A stretch of 64,000 nucleotides of DNA from Geosiphon pyriformis (taxonomy: Eukaryota; Glomeromycota; Glomeromycetes; Archaeosporales; Geosiphonaceae), in contig JAAOMT010000003.1 in assembly GCA_016748015.1 (NCBI GenBank), forward strand, positions 1,549,365 to 1,613,364, given 5' to 3'. A model generated the notes under the pieces. It saw only the letters and a list, made by a program, of their open reading frames with translations, was not told the origin of the DNA and searched no databases. This document shows positions 1 through 12,904 of the stretch, in pieces; the stretch's first letter is position 1, and every line of letters starts with the position of its first letter. The position numbers and the translations under genes were made by a program.

Positions 1-429
1 TAGTTAGGACTATAACCCTATCAAAAAGAAATGACAGATTAGAAAGGAAAGTCAAAACACAACTAAGCTTCCCAAAATAACATTAATAAGCAAACGCTTT
101 GCAGTTAATAACTCTGACACTTGGAAGAATCAAAGTAATCATTTATTAAATCATCATAAATAAAGAAATTATTGCAAATAACCAATTTTTCATCTATTTC
201 AGACTATTTTATAATTAAATTTCAAGTGTTTACTGATTTCTACAACTTTATTAGTACTTAGATAATTTGAGTTTTCAGATCTGAAAAGAGGGGCTTAAAT
301 CAAAAAAAATTTCCCTATTAAAATAATAATATATACTTTTATATCTTTGATAGCATCTTGTGTCTCTTTGGAATTAAGTCTTTTTTTATGGAAAATTTCA
401 TTCAATTTACAGTTATTTGAGAGCAGCAA

Positions 430-960
430 TAGCTTTTTTTTGAATCATTTCCTGAATACATTTAGGTGTATGCTTTTCACCAATTGTAGTGCTCTTTCCT
501 TTAAACACTTCAAATTGCACGAGATTCAGATATTTAATATTATTTCAAGGTCTTTCTCTGAAATAATTTCCCATGAATTTGATAGCAAAACTGTAAATAT
601 TCCTGTGCATGGTATGACGCGACGAGTTCCAAATTTCGGGCGCTAAGTAGTGAATAACACCATGTATATTATTGGGCTGGAAAGAATAATTGGCAGGATG
701 ACAGAGTCTAAGGTCAGTAATGACAACTTTTAAGGCACTTGATTTTAAAAAGAGATGTATTGACAGAATTTAAGTTTCTATGCACTTTTTCCACTAGTTT
801 ATGTTTGAAAAATTGTGAATATTCACAACATTTAGACCAAAGGGGACCTTTTAATATACTATAGCATTCTGAACATTTCGGCAACCTCCGCTTTAAAAAT
901 ATTACACTTTTATTACAAAACGAACCTTTAGGTGATCCATTAATGATTTTACAAAATTTT
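430..960 (-). pseudogene. Protein-kinase relic, N-lobe missing
   Basis: No open frame spans this stretch, but kinase C-lobe motifs follow one another in order on the minus strand across frame changes. They are a catalytic-loop-like VHRNLNSVN near 785-760, VVITDLRLCHPANY near 724-690, HGVIHYLAPEIWNSS near 665-625, NIYSFAI near 600-580 and GEKHTPKCIQEMIQ near 480-438. This spacing and wording match the tyrosine-kinase-like kinases common in arbuscular mycorrhizal fungi. Just upstream, in the same frame as the catalytic loop, is a Cys-rich run with CSECYSILKGPLWSKCC. It resembles the N-terminal zinc-binding part of such kinases, yet only about 15 residues separate it from the catalytic loop, so most of the kinase N-lobe appears deleted. 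HRD reads HRN and DLG reads DLR. I regard it as dead. The C-lobe identity is fairly sure; the Cys-rich part is less so. Confidence 0.6.
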
Positions 961-1129
961 CCACATTTCAGCTACTTAAATTCATCTGAAAACTGGTTAA
1001 AGAAAGCTTCAAAATCTAAAAATTCTCCTTTGGAATTATCTAGACATTTAAAACCTCAATTTTGCAATTATAAAATAAAACGCTCCAGGTTATCCTAATT
1101 AAAATTAGGAAAATTCCTTTTAAGAACTT

Positions 1130-1549
1130 AATTTATTTACATAGGCTTTTAGATAGAGTTTAAATCTTTTTCTGAATCTCTTGCTGTTCCCATCCTTTTT
1201 TATATAACAAAATCCAAGATTTGATTGTGTTTTTGTGTTACCCGCCTCTGCTGCTTTTGAATAGAATTCAAAAGTTTTTCCTCATTTTGACGTCATTCTC
1301 CATTATTACAACAAATAACAAGATTTTTATTGTGCATAAATTTCTTGCTTTTGCTACTTTTAAATAGCGTTTAAATGCTTTTTCTTCATTTTTTTTGATT
1401 GCGCTTAAGATCCTTTTTGAAAAAATATCTAAACTTTCTTTGATAGCAATGAAGTTTCCTTTAAGAAAATTGGGAGATAAAATTGCGTTTTCACTTGATG
1501 AAGTAAACGACATGATTTTCAAACAAGGCAAAGGATTATTGAACTTCAA
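1130..1549 (-). pseudogene. Sel1-repeat protein relic
   Basis: Two minus-strand frames carry Sel1-type repeat text. An open stretch near 1549-1268 contains NEEKAFKRYLKVAKARN. In another frame, near 1267-1130, come FYSKAAEAGNTKTQSNLGF and then FKLYLKAYVNK. These match the Sel1 pattern (A-x-x-x-Y-x-K-A-A-E-x-G-N-x-x-A-Q-x-N-L-G), but the frame changes between repeats and stops intervene. It is therefore a frameshifted remnant. It lies upstream, in the minus sense, of the kinase relic at 430-960. Kinase-Sel1 fusions exist in these fungi, but here the Sel1 part would lie 5' of the kinase, so two separate relics is the simpler reading. Confidence 0.5.
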
Positions 1550-2153
1550 ATAACTTGTATAGGGAAAGAAGGATTTCTATATTAATTCAATCTAAATCAC
1601 ATTTCTGAAAAAGGCTAAGACTTGCAACGTTAGAATATGAAAAAAAACTTTGAAAATAGGCAGTTCCCGGATTTGATATTTTTTTAACGGATAGAGGATT
1701 ATTTTAAAATATAGCCTCTTATCAAAAAAATTCATTTTTTAATGATAAATTAGCTGTCACTTTGAAAGACAATATAAATAAAATCTTGAAACATATCTGT
1801 TGTTATTATTATCATATTCCTGTAGAACTGAGCTTTATCTAAATTGGGCCGCAACAATCTTAATAATTTAACCCCGAGATCTACAACGTTACAAAGAAAC
1901 AATACTTAACAAAAATAGACCATCTTCTCATTGTCTCTTCAGCACACAATGCGGGGTATTACTGACAAATTGGCAGAACTCGGATCATGTACCACCTTTT
2001 CTTTGTTTTGTGCCTATTTAGGGATCAATGAGAAGTTTTCTATAAATATAATTGATTTTTTAGATTCAAAAAATAACAAAAAAACCATCTAATTTCAATA
2101 ATAATATCAAAAAATCCATTAAATTTCAAAATAAAGAATCATCGAATTTCAAA

Positions 2154-3053
2154 ATGATTTCAAATCTCCATCCAGAAAATTATATCAATGGTCCATTCAA
2201 CCAGATCGCAAAAAGTTTCCTTGAGTCAATCGATCGTGGAGAGATTTATTGTGATATCGCGCTCGATATCCAAAACAATCTTAAAAGTCACAACCTTTCC
2301 CTGGAATATCTAATTGAAAAACTCACGATTAGAACACAGTACGTTCGACAGTTTAGATGCCTCCTAGGATTCTGTCATCAGTATATCAAGGAATGTTTTG
2401 ATCCGATAAAAGCATTTGAAGCTTACGAAATTTCCTCCGATAGTGGTTACTCGTATGGCCATTTATTCCTTGGAATCTGTTTCGAGACTGAATTTGGCGT
2501 GGAAAAAAATCTAGAAAGAGCTTTCGAATTGTACCGGATTTCTGCGAATGATGGTAATGGACATTCCCAATATCGGCTTGCAAGGTGTTATCAGCGTGAA
2601 ATAGGAACTATTGTTGATATGGAAAAATCATTAGAATGGTTTCTTAGATCAGCTGAATCTGGTCACTTAGGTGCCCAAAATAACGTCGGATGCTTTTACA
2701 AATCAGGGTTAGGTACTCAGCGAGATCTTGTCAAAGCTTTCTATTGGTATCAAACAGCAGCCAGGGCTGGTCTTCCCTGTGCTCAATTTAATTTGGCCGA
2801 GTGCTTTCGAGAGGCACAGGGTACAAAAAAGGATGATAAACGAGCATTATATTGGTACAAGAAAGCTGCAGCGGGTGATGATCTTAATGCCAAGATTCAG
2901 CTGGCTAATCTTGACAAAGAACAGGTCATCAAAAAGGAGGAGAAATATGCACCAAACGGTTATTTGAGCTCGGCAAGTTGTGATCCTCAGGCTCAGTTTG
3001 CTCCAAAGGAAATGTACAAAAATCGAAAACCTGTTGTAGATCACAAACGGTAA
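2154..3053 (+). CDS. Sel1-repeat (TPR-like) protein
   Basis: Intronless gene for 299 residues. After an N-terminal helical region (about 1-80, no recognised domain) come four full Sel1 repeats at about 83-118, 119-155, 156-191 and 192-228, and a partial fifth at 229-254. Signature strings include AFELYRISANDGNGHSQYRL, WFLRSAESGHLGAQNNVGCF and WYKKAAAGDDLNAKIQLANL. Sel1 repeats form alpha-alpha solenoids that bind other proteins. In arbuscular mycorrhizal fungi the family is hugely expanded, often with kinases, and most members have no known partner. No catalytic domain, signal peptide or membrane segment is visible. The tail (255-299) is polar and probably disordered. The ATG is the first in frame, and codon use is richer in G+C than the flanks. 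The fold is sure; the specific role is unknown. Confidence 0.88.
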   Translation: MISNLHPENYINGPFNQIAKSFLESIDRGEIYCDIALDIQNNLKSHNLSLEYLIEKLTIRTQYVRQFRCLLGFCHQYIKECFDPIKAFEAYEISSDSGYSYGHLFLGICFETEFGVEKNLERAFELYRISANDGNGHSQYRLARCYQREIGTIVDMEKSLEWFLRSAESGHLGAQNNVGCFYKSGLGTQRDLVKAFYWYQTAARAGLPCAQFNLAECFREAQGTKKDDKRALYWYKKAAAGDDLNAKIQLANLDKEQVIKKEEKYAPNGYLSSASCDPQAQFAPKEMYKNRKPVVDHKR

Positions 3054-4370
3054 TTCCCGTTAACCCGAAGTTGAATTAACTGTACGGTTGCCCACAGAAG
3101 AAACTGAACACGAAAAAAAATGACGAAATTCGAATGTCTCGCCAAAAATTAATAATATACATTGGTTAAAATGACAAATATTACTTTTCTTCAAATACAA
3201 CAACTCATTTGCAAAATCACCTGCAAATTTTAGCTCATAAACTATTAATAATTTGTATTTCGCACAATATTTAAAAATAAGATTTTAAAATAATCATTAG
3301 TTATCATTAGTTATAGCAAATCAAATTTTTGATAATTTTTTTTAACATTATGAATGTAATTACTTTTATTGTACAAACTTAATTTTTACAGCTTAAACAA
3401 AAACAAAAATTCTCTCTTTTTTTTATAATAGTCAATACTTTTATTATTTAATGATAATACTATACAATGTAATAGTTTTTTGAAAAAAGATAACCTACAA
3501 AATATATTTTAGGTTTTTATTTCAAAAATGTGCAATTGCGCGCATAATAAATAAGAAATTGAATTTTGACACTCTTACAAAAAGCATTATTTTTATCTAT
3601 AGGTTGGGATATTAAATTAACTGATAACAGGAGTTAAAAAATTTAAATTTAACTAGAAAAATTACAACAAGAAAGCAAGTTGAATGTAAAAGTAATTTGA
3701 TTAATAAACTTCTTTTTGCCAGTTAAATTTTTCTAAATGCACGGAATTTCAAAAATCTCGAAACTACTATGTTCACATTTCAGATTTTATTAATCTCAAT
3801 TGTTTTTCTCTTTTAACATATCATTGGTTTCGAGGTTCTCACAATGTTTCATATTTTTTCAAAATATGGGCCATAACGAAGGTCATTTAGTTTCCCGAAA
3901 TACTTTGAATCTCTTCTTATCATTTTCTTAAAATATATAATTTTTCGAGATTTATACCGGATGTTCGTTCAATATGTGGCTGTTATAGCATTCATATACA
4001 AGTGAGTAGGTGCTTGCTGGCCATTCACAATATTTTTCCTAGGAAATTAACTCTGTGCGTGTAAATTTATGACTGAATGAAAATGAACGAGAATTTTTGG
4101 GGGTTCCAAAAATCGATTTTAATAGAATTTAAATTGATTCCCATTTGATAACAGAAAACAAAATTATATTCCAATTTATAGTGAATTTGATAACAGCTCA
4201 AATGCTTTTTCCAAATTTTGATTGGTTATCTATATGAGGGTCTATCCCCAAGTGAAAACTTTCTCTGAAACTCCATAAATGAATAAATACATTCTACAAT
4301 TTTATATTTGCGATAAATCTCTATGATCACGCTCCTGTTGAGAGCTGATAACAGATCAAATTTTTGGCAA
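3054..4370. other. Intergenic, no gene seen
   Basis: AT-rich spacer between the Sel1 gene and the transposon relic. Both strands are broken by stops and I recognise no protein motif, RNA gene or clear repeat. Confidence 0.6.
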
Positions 4371-4376
4371 TTGTAA

Positions 4377-5410
4377 CGAAAATTTGGGACGTACTCTAAG
4401 TACCAAAAGTCACGCCCAATTTTTTATTAAAACAAAATTTGAATATATATTTAATTTATTCTATTTATTAATTATAAACCTGATTTTTTTAGAATAATTA
4501 ATATTTTATTGACTCTCCCTCTGCATCTAATACTGCTTCAATTCTTCGTGGCATTGAATCACAACTGTTTGGAGAACTGATACATCAAATTTTCACCATC
4601 CTAGTCTTAAAGCAGTTTTGAGTTCTTCTATAGTTCTTGGAAAGTTTTATGCTTTCGAATATTGTCCTTTAACAACTTCCATCTATTTTAAATAGGGTTA
4701 AGGTCCGGAGAACTTGCTGGCCAATCCAAGGTTTTGATTTTTTTTGTTCTTCAACCAATTTTTGACATCTTTTGCAGTGTGAATTGGTGCGTTGCCTTGT
4801 TAAAATGTTATACTTTTTCCAACCAATGGATGTGCTGCATTATAAAATGATATAAGATTATTTTCCAAGATTTTTAAATAGGTTTTTGCTGTAATTTTTT
4901 CATTTTTTTTTATGTTCATCACACAATACTAATCGATTTTTGATTTCTCCCATAAAACATCTCCAAATCATTAATGATTGTTTACCACTTTTAAAACTTG
5001 GTGCTAAATATTCAGCAATATATTTCTTACCTGTATTACACCATACATTGACTTTTTAAGATTGTTTTCCAATTTCTATACTTATTTCATCAGAAAAAAT
5101 GATTTGTTGCCAATTACTTGTAGTTTTATTGTTTTCTGACATGAAGAGCTTCTTTACTGCTATATAAAATTGAATTTCAGAGTTGCGAAATATTCTAACA
5201 GCGGTTGTTAAACTGCAATCCAATCATAAGTCATTAGTAACTTGTTTTGATAATAAAGTTTTTTTGTGTTTGGTAGAACTTGTGACTGTACAGATTGTGT
5301 TAAGTTTTCTATTTTCTCAATCTCCTTATACTTGGCAATAAATTATCGTATTGTGGTATGGCTATAGTTTATAGTTCTTGGAATTCATTAGGCATTCATA
5401 TTATCCATGT
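4377..5410 (-). mobile_element. Dead Tc1/mariner-type transposon
   Basis: On the minus strand the decayed frames give a recognisable Tc1-family DDE transposase in order. First is an HTH-like N-terminus near 5340-5200. Then come IIFSDEISIEIGK (first catalytic Asp) near 5105-5065, SLMIWRCFMGEIKNR near 4980-4935, NAPIHTAKDVKNWLKN near 4790-4745 and LDWPASSPDLNPI near 4730-4692, followed by NRWKLLKDNIRKHKTFQE. In active relatives the second motif reads QQDNAPIHTA and the third PIENLW. Here the second Asp is Gly (stop-Gln-Gly-Asn), and the Glu of PIENLW is a stop codon. Several further frameshifts and stops are present. The segment near 4377-4425, read on the minus strand as a GGGCGTGACTTTTGGTACTT-containing block, is a candidate 3' terminal repeat. 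I cannot find its partner, as the 5' end dissolves into the AT-rich block. Confidence 0.8.
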
Positions 5411-6889
5411 ATGCTCGTATATTTTTTCAATAACATTAGTTAATTAAAGTGAGTAGTTACTATATTTTGCAATAATATTTCTATAATATGTTTATATAAA
5501 ATTATGAAAGTAAACATTAAAAACAATTATTAATATAGAAATATTTTAAAAATGGTTATAATTTATAAATATGTTTAAATGCAAAATATTTAGCTATAAT
5601 TGTTAATAACAAAAACAAATTAAATTATTGATTTTAACAACAAAAATTAAAAAAGAAAATTTTTTAATAACATTAATAATATTTTATTGGTTGATTTTTT
5701 TGTTAATTAATAAAATCAAATAATAATTAATATATTAATAATAAGAACTAATTAAAGCTTGGTGAGTTAATAATTAAATTTATGACTTCACAAAAAAATA
5801 ATACAAAAATCAATAAAGATGAAAAATAATTTATTTAAATTACTTAGTACAGAAAATTACAAAAATAAGATATTTAACAATATAAATTTTGTATAAATAA
5901 ATTGTAATATTACAAATAAAATTGAAAATGTAAATAATGGTTTTTTTATTGGTGTTTTTCATATTATAAATTAATTTATATTTTATAAATTAATTAATTA
6001 ATACCAATTAACAATTAATTATTTGATTTCGATGTTGAAAAAGCATTATTAAATTAAGAAAACATCGTAATTACATTATTGTCCCAATTTTTATTAAACA
6101 ATAAATTTAAATCTTTTTAATTAATTATTTCAAAACATTAGACTTTATGTATAATTTTTTAAACCTAGATAATAAAGCGAAACTTTATGTGTTACTATTA
6201 TATTTATAAATTTTTATTTAACCACTTTATTAGATTGATTAATACAGTATTTTTAATTTTATTTAATCTTTTTTTACTATTATTATCCAGACTTGTTTAT
6301 AATGCAAATTTCCAAACATTTTAATTAAATCAGCAAATCAATTTTAAAAACAAACTTTTTAACCAAAATATATAAGTTGATATATTAATATTAATATTAA
6401 TAATCAATATAAAATATATAAGTTTTGTGAAATTAATAAATGCTAAATTTACATTTGCTCAAAAATTTTGAAATTATATAAAAAAGAAAATAATATATTT
6501 TTTCGCTCAGAAATATTTTTACAAGTTAATTTTAACTTTTATTATTTTCTAATATAACACTCATTTTTTTGGTTTGCTTTCTTACTTGTAATTAATATTT
6601 AATAATAATAACAAAATTATTAATATTAAATAAAAGAGTTTATTAAAAATTAATTATCTACATAACTTTTTTAAACTAAACATTATTCCAAATCAGAATA
6701 ATATGCAATAAAATTGGTCAAAAAATATTTTAAACAAGAAAGCAAATTAAATAAGTAAGTATTTCAATTAATGTAATTAGGTTTATAAAATTATAGTTGC
6801 TGAATTTTTTTAAGTTGAGAAATAGTTTGTAACTATTAAAAAAAATAATATAGTCATTATAATTCTATGGCTTAATTAGAATTTTTAGA

Positions 6890-7190
6890 TTCAATAACAG
6901 ATAGTACTCGTTTTTCAATAATTGTTTATTTAAAAATATTTTTATTAAAGTTAACAATAATACGAATCAAAAAAGGGAAAAAATTGCAATTTTTTATTTT
7001 AAATATTCAAATTTAGTATAAATTAAAATAAATTGAATGATTAATATTTAAATAATTAGATACTTTTTTATAACTTAAGAAAACTTATTTATGTATTTTT
7101 TGAAAAAAATTATTAATTAATTAACAATTAAATTAACAATTTAGCCAATAATTAAATTTATAATTAGGTTAATAATTAATTTTAAAAATA
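6890..7190. repeat. Diverged AT-block repeat, copy C
   Basis: It shares ordered landmarks with 7590-7900 and 12300-12600: a TTAACAATAATACGAATC-like box (ACAAATCAAAAAA in the others), an AAAACTTATTTATGTAT-like box, and a tail of alternating AATTAA/GTTAATAATTAA units. Part of the middle block is also seen near 13515-13535. Confidence 0.4.
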
Positions 7191-7589
7191 AAATAAATAA
7201 AATATGTAATATTATTATAGTTGAATATTTTAGTTTTTAGTTTTTTCTAATATTTAATTTTATTTTATTATCTATATTAGCTATTAAGTCATTTAAATTA
7301 ACCATTCTATTTTTATGATTAATTATTAATATTGTTATAGATCATAATAACACGCTAACAAATAGCAATGAAAAACAAATATTGTGTAATAAAAAAATAA
7401 TTAAAGAGTAAACTCAACTTAAGAAATAAATTAAATTTGTAAAAATTCAATATGCAAAATAAATTTTATAAATATCTTAATTACAATTTTTTCCAAAAGT
7501 AACAAAATAAAAAAATAATTTGTACTATTAACAAAATAATACATTTATAATTATATATTATGTTAAAATTTATATAATTTAATAAAATA

Positions 7590-7900
7590 TATTATTTGAA
7601 CTTTTTAGCACATATTTATTCAATATGTCCTACAATAATTAATAATATACAAATCAAAAAAATAAAGATTAAAGATATAAGTAAATTAAAATTGTGGTAT
7701 TAATTTGTAATTAAAAAATAATTCTAGTTTGAAATAAATTTTAGTTTTAAGAAGTTTTACTTACATATTCTAAAGAAAATGAATTATAAAATTAGTAATT
7801 ATATTAATAATTTAGTTAAAAATTAGACCAATAATTAAATTAATAATCAAGTTAACAATTAAGTTAATAATCAAATTATTAATTAAGTTAATAATTATAT
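7590..7900. repeat. Diverged AT-block repeat, copy A
   Basis: The order is a CACATATTTATTCAATATG box, ATACAAATCAAAAAA, AATAAATTTTAGTTTTAAG, a GAAGTTTTACTTACATAT box, and a tail of short TTAATAATCAA/GTTAATAATTAA units. The same order recurs at 12300-12600. Confidence 0.5.
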
Positions 7901-9845
7901 TAATAACTTATTTTAAAAGTAGAATAGTAATACAAATAACATTAATAACTAATATATATAACTAAATATAATTAAATAATTAATATAAATAAAACTAAAA
8001 GATTTAATCACAATATTATTAATTTAAAAATATTAAATTCTAGTAAAATAAAATTATCTAAGAAAATTTTTAGCATATTTATTTTAAAACTTAAAATTTT
8101 TGGATAAAAAAGTGTATAATAACTGTAATAATATTAACTTTAAATTTAAAAAACCAAATCTTTATATAAGTATGTTGACTTTTTTTACAATAATCTAAAT
8201 TTTTAGAATATTTTACTATATAATATTTAAGACTTTTATTTGAATTTCTAAAGTTGTTTTCTTTAAAAATTTTATATTTTCTATAATTTTACTAAGTTAT
8301 TTATAATGTTTAAGTTATTTTTATAAAATAAATTTTAGTTAATAAACAAATTTTTTTATTGTTTTTTTAAATATATTAAAAGAAAAAATAATTTAGCAGT
8401 TATGTATTTAAATATAAATTTATTTATTCTACTGCCAATTTTTTGGGTTTATAACAAAATATACTTTAATTTTGTTTTTAATTTTAATTTGTTTTTTTAA
8501 TAATAAGCAAAATATTAAATGATTTTTTGTTTAATATTCATAAAAAATGGAAAGAGTGTTTTGTACAATTTAATTAAAAAATAATTATTTATGTTGAATA
8601 AAAATATGTTTGTTTTAAGACTACAATAATTTTATTTATACATGTTTTGGTGTTTTATTGATTAATATTATAAGTATTCCAACAATAATAATTATTTGAA
8701 TCTTTTGTAATACTTTTTAATTTCTGTATTTTAAACAAATTAATTATTAAATATTGTTATATATTAATTTTACAAAATAAAATTTGGTATTCAATATTTT
8801 GTTTAATAATAAATAATTTTTTATCAACTTAAAAACTTATTGCTAAAAACATTGTTTTGGTTTAAATTGTATTCGAAAACTAATATATTAATACATAAAA
8901 TACAAGATTTTAAAATAATTATAACTTATATATTTTATATATATAACTAGTTATTTAAACCAGTTAAAACTATTTTATGTTATATTAATCATAATACTTA
9001 ATCTATTTTAACATAAAGTTGAGCAACAAAATATAAAGCATCAAAAAAAATTCTAAATTGCTGTTTCAATAAGTGTAAATTAATTGATAATATTTTAGAG
9101 TTATTATGTCAGATATGATTATTACTTTAATTTAATTGTTGCTGTATTATTTCTAAAAAAGTACTAAATGTTACTAGAAATTTTTCTACTTTTTTTTAAT
9201 GTTGTTAATATTATTTTGCTGTTAATTCTGCTGTTAATAGAAGTTGGTAAACCTTTAATAAGTTAATTTTTTTTTAAGTATCTTTTTATATTTTAGACTA
9301 TGTATATTATTGTACTTATAATAGAATAACCAGTTTTATATTAATTATTAGTGTAATTATTTTGCAATAAAAGTCAACTTTTTTACAGAAAAATTTTGTC
9401 TGCAAGCTTTTCAAAAATAATATGTAGTTACTTTGCTGTAAAAATCAACTTTTCTACAAGAAATTTCAATTATAGGCTATCTAATAATATAAAAAAAATA
9501 AAAAAATAAAATAAAAAAATTTTTAAAAAAAGAAATAAGAAATATGTTAATAAAATTATTTCAGATCTAAGTCTGGAAGTTACTAATAGTTACTGAAATT
9601 AGTAGCTAATCAATTTTAGAATAATAGTTTCGAATAGATAAATTTCAAGTGTTTAATACTTAAAAATTTGGTTTTAAAGTTATTTTTATTAAATTGATTT
9701 GTAAAAACTATTGGTTTTAAGATAAGATTGCTTTTAAGAAAAATATTTGGTAGAAGATACATTTTTTCGAAAAGAAAAATTTTTTTTTTATACAACTTGT
9801 TATAATAATATTTTATGATCTAGCATTTTTTTTTAATTTTTTGGC

Positions 9846-9950
9846 AAACTACAATACATTTTATTAAACTACAAGTTGTTTCTGTAAACTATAGAATATT
9901 TTAGTAAACTGTTAAATATTTTATCAAATTACTAAATATTTCAGCAAATT
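9846..9950. repeat. Decayed 20-bp minisatellite, five units
   Basis: Five consecutive 20-bp units each begin AAACT (AAATT in the last) and most carry an ATATTTT-like core. A sixth unit starts and then fades. Phase is kept exactly across all five units. Confidence 0.65.
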
Positions 9951-12299
9951 TTAAATTTTATATAGTTTAGTGTATTATATAATTTGATCATTACAATTTG
10001 GTTATATTTGTGTTTTATACAAATTAGGTTATTAATTGAATAATAATTTGGGTAATTTGATAAGATAATAAATGATATATTAAAACAATAATATATGTTA
10101 ATTAATGATAAAAATTATAAAAATAATTTTAAGCTAACTAATATCTTAAATTTCAGCTGATAATATTACTTACAAATTAGCAACATGTTTTTATTTTAAT
10201 ATAAATAATTGAAAAATTATTTTTTTATTAACTTTGTTTTATTTGGTGTCAAATTTTTTAATATTATTAAACCAATTCTAAAGACTAATTATTAGTTAAA
10301 AAAAATATTATTATGTAAATTATTAATAATAAATTATGAATTATAAGTGAACTTAAATGTATAACAGCTAATTTACCACAAAAAAATGATTTGGTTAGAA
10401 TTAAATAATATAAAACAAATTATAAATATCAAATATATAACCAATTTATTAATTTAACATTTAATTATATTGATAATACATGTTTTTGTTAATATATTAA
10501 TAAATTGTATACTAAATTAAATAAACACTAAACTAAAGTTCTATATATACAATTGGCAATTTATTATAACTTAACTATATTAAGTTTTTTTAATAAATTT
10601 ACTTAGAATTATTATTTGCAAATATTATATGATGTATATTACTTAATATTTAAAAAAACATAAATATTAATAAATTTTATATTTAATTTTTTTAACCAAA
10701 TTAGTGAGAAAACATAAAATATTTATTGACAATATATTAAAAAATCTGTAAAATAAAATTGAATACCAAATTTTTTAATTTATTATTAAAGTTTTACTTT
10801 TAATAATATTTTTCAGTTTTTTATCTTAATATTATTTATTTTAAAACGTTTTTTTAAGCAATCTTATTTGAAAACTGAAGTATTACAAGATTTACATATT
10901 AAGATAAATTACAGATATAATATAAAAGTTATTATACAGATATATTACTTATAGACAATTGAAGAAAACATTTAAGTATATATTTACTACTATAATAACA
11001 GAAAAAATTATTATAAATTGCATAATATTTTATAAATAGAATAATTATTTTTATTACAAGTTATTTATTTATTAATAAATAATAATTATAAAGCTAATTA
11101 TATATTATTTTAAATGTTTTTCAAAAAATTTTCAAGTTTTCCGAATTTATGTATATATATATATTTTATATAACATGTTCACAATTATAATATACTTATT
11201 AATATAATTATAACAGTTAAAAAAATTGTTCATTACAAACACAAAGATTAAGAACCTTAATTAAATTACGAGATTATCAAATTTAATTTAACATGATATA
11301 AAAAACAAAAAAACAATTTAATACTTAATTGATAATTGACAAGATTTTTGTTTTTTTACATCATTAAATAGTTTTTAACAATTTACAACAGATTTTATTT
11401 CTTCAATTATTTTATGTAAACCACATATTTATAATAAAATAAAAGATTTTAATAAGTATTATTATTTTATATAATATTGTATTATTTTATTTATTGTTAT
11501 AATAATTTTATTTTTTATAAAAATAAACAAAATAATTTATTATAATTCTTATTTTATTAACATTATATTGTACCAATTATGAAACACAAAAGAATTATTA
11601 TATTAAAACTAGTCAAAAAAGCTAATTATTAATCATTTGCTTTTTTATATATTACAAAGTATTATGAGCAAAATTTGAATAATTGTGCTTATTCTTATAT
11701 AATTTTAAATAATAATAATAAAGAGCCAATTTAAGTACAATAATATATTAAAAACATTATGAATATTTATAAAAAATTTAAAAAAGTTGCATATTTACAA
11801 ATTAAAGCTATTTTTTGTTATCAAACAAATTCTAATCAAATTTATGTTTTTTTATTTTTGATTAATTTCAAACAATTAATTTTTTAAATGCTATTTTTTA
11901 ATATTTTTATTATATTATTCAAAATTTTAAAGAAGTGCAATATTTAAATATTTATTCAATAATATTTTTAATTACAATTTTTATGTTTACTTTGTTTATA
12001 CATATAAATTTACATGTTATGCTTTTAAACATAATAAAGCAATATTAAAAATAATTTTTTTATAAATTTTTAAATTTTATAAATAATAAAATAGTAATAT
12101 TATTACAATAAAACAGCAATATTATTATAATATAATAATATTTTAATTATGAGAAATATATGATTTTTTAAAAAGTTTAATAAGATATTTAAAAAATATT
12201 TATAAAATATAAATATTATATAAATATTATATTATTAAAATTAATTAAGTTTTAGCAATATAATTCTATATTTTATATTAGTACTTTTAAAATTCAATA

Positions 12300-12600
12300 T
12301 TAGATATTAGTTGTATTTTTTAGTAAATATTTATTTAATATACTTTATAAAAATTAACAATTATACAAATCAAAAAAGAAAAAAAAATAGTAAAAAAAAA
12401 ATAAAAAAGTTAATATTATTGTATTAATCTTTTCTTTAAATAAATTTTAATTTAAGTGTGAATAAATTTTTACAGCTTTGAAAAGTTTTATTTATATAAT
12501 TTTAAAAGAGAATCAATGATCAAGTTAATAATTACAGTCAATAATTAAGTCAATAATCAAATTAATAATCAAATTAATAACTAAATTAAAAAGTTTAAAA
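12300..12600. repeat. Diverged AT-block repeat, copy B
   Basis: It matches copy A (7590-7900) in order: TTTATTTAATATACTT, ATACAAATCAAAAAA, AATAAATTTTAATTTAAG, GAAAAGTTTTATTTATAT, then a tail of AATAATTAAGTCAATAATC-type units. Confidence 0.5.
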
Positions 12601-12904
12601 TGCAAAATTTATTTAAAAAAGTTCAATATTGTTTTTAATAATTAATTTCAAATTAATAAAATTATATAAAGATTAAAATTTAACTAACTTAATTTTGTAG
12701 TTTTTTGACAAATATTAAAATAAAAATTACTTATTTAAAATTTTTTAATAACTTATAATTATTTTTCAAATATAAATAAAATTAATAATTTTTTCAAATA
12801 ACAAAAAAAAGCTATATTTTTTATTTAATTTGTTTAATCTTAAAATCAAGTAATCATATAAATTAATTGGTTAAAACTAAATATGAAAAAATATTTTTTT
12901 GGTT

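Noticed and set aside
347-646. 99-residue plus-strand open frame
   Set aside because: The minus strand of the same bases carries kinase C-lobe motifs, so this frame is a shadow of the relic.
7800-7900. Regularly spaced short repeats suggesting a CRISPR-like array
   Set aside because: Units are 10-16 bp, imperfect and almost contiguous without unique spacers; the setting is a eukaryotic nuclear genome.
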